Part shown: positions 63,606 through 64,000 of the stretch, in pieces
How the letters are laid out: every line of letters begins with the position of its first letter
How positions within the stretch are numbered: position 1 is the first letter of the stretch
From: Elysia crispata
Taxonomy: Eukaryota; Mollusca; Gastropoda; Plakobranchidae
DNA length: 64,000 nucleotides
Assembly (NCBI GenBank): GCA_033675545.1
Contig: JAWDGP010002623.1
Location: forward strand, 62,001-126,000
Direction of reading: 5' to 3'
Program-made: the position numbers and the translations under genes
The notes under the pieces: generated by a model
Database searches by the model: none
Seen by the model: the letters and a program-made list of their open reading frames with translations, nothing else
Told to the model about the DNA's origin: nothing

Positions 63606-64000
63606 CTGCTTGAACAAAGGCAATAAAATAATTTTTAAATTACATAGCATTAAAAGTTCTTCCCATGAACAAACTTTAGGACTTGCAACACAATATGGAT
63701 ATTGATCAAAACTTGAAACACGTATTTTTAAAAATTTAAATAACATGATTCTTAATGATTAGATCCTTTTTTCCCTTCCTAATATATTTGAGGTTTTGCA
63801 GACTCTCCCTCAAATATTCTATGGTAAAAGGTTTGGAGGGCTTTTTTTTCAGAATTAGAGGATAAGAAATCACTCAGGGTGTAGTGAAAAGGTATAATTA
63901 TTATTATTCTGAATGTTAGTAGATGAGGAAATCAAGTAACTTAGCATTTTAAGCCACAGAGGTCAATTTTAGTTCAAAATTGTTTAATGATTCTTGGGTT
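63606..64000. other. Right edge, intron of the Mahya-type gene
   Basis: AT-rich sequence upstream of the first visible exon. I see no further exon before the window ends. Confidence 0.5.

Overview
The window is animal nuclear DNA. It is AT-rich, intron-dense and full of microsatellites and decayed DNA transposons, with coding sequence split into short exons bounded by GT-AG sites. The clearest genes are two UBE2D-type ubiquitin-conjugating enzymes and a Mahya/follistatin-like 4/5 gene. The Mahya-type gene, the cut-and-paste transposon set and the abundance of TCTAGATC-type palindromes suggest a lophotrochozoan, probably a gastropod mollusc. That placement is inference from recalled genome style, not from a search.

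Layout. (1) 1-9.1 kb, plus strand: three exon-like blocks (441-614, 1747-1824, 8855-8923) join in frame into the C-terminal end of a gene I do not recognise. The intron between the second and third blocks is filled by a 6.2-kb transposon (2162-8318). It has 28-bp terminal inverted repeats and a broken transposase-like gene of the type I recall as DUF7869. That gene is itself split by a Tigger/pogo element (3138-6162). (2) 12.0-26.4 kb, minus strand: UBE2D copy A, six coding exons, 147 residues. Its 8.2-kb first intron holds a mariner (18715-20097), a deleted piggyBac-like element (22907-23607) and an unclassified 1.6-kb element with a 7-bp target duplication (24097-25672). (3) 26.4-33.3 kb: intergenic, with trinucleotide microsatellites and a candidate MITE. 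(4) 33.3-43.1 kb, minus strand: UBE2D copy B, 148 residues, with the same six-exon structure. (5) 43.1-51.8 kb: no coding sequence recognised; microsatellites and inverted repeats near 44 kb. (6) 51.8-63.6 kb, minus strand: 13 exons encoding about 800 residues of a Mahya/FSTL4/5 protein (EF-hand pair, two Ig domains, long C-terminal propeller-like region). Its N-terminal exons lie beyond the right edge.

The two UBE2D genes are a head-to-tail tandem duplication. All five coding-intron positions are shared, and parts of intron 1 still look alike, including the sequence around the piggyBac-like insertion, where copy B appears to keep an empty site. UBE2D acts in the cytosol and nucleus with RING/HECT E3 ligases, whereas the Mahya-type protein is secreted; nothing in the sequence links their functions. 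The most unusual content is the nested transposon pair, the deleted piggyBac-like element, the unclassified 7-bp-TSD element and a 35-bp-arm hairpin in copy B. All gene models are conceptual and rest on reading frame and splice-site agreement only.
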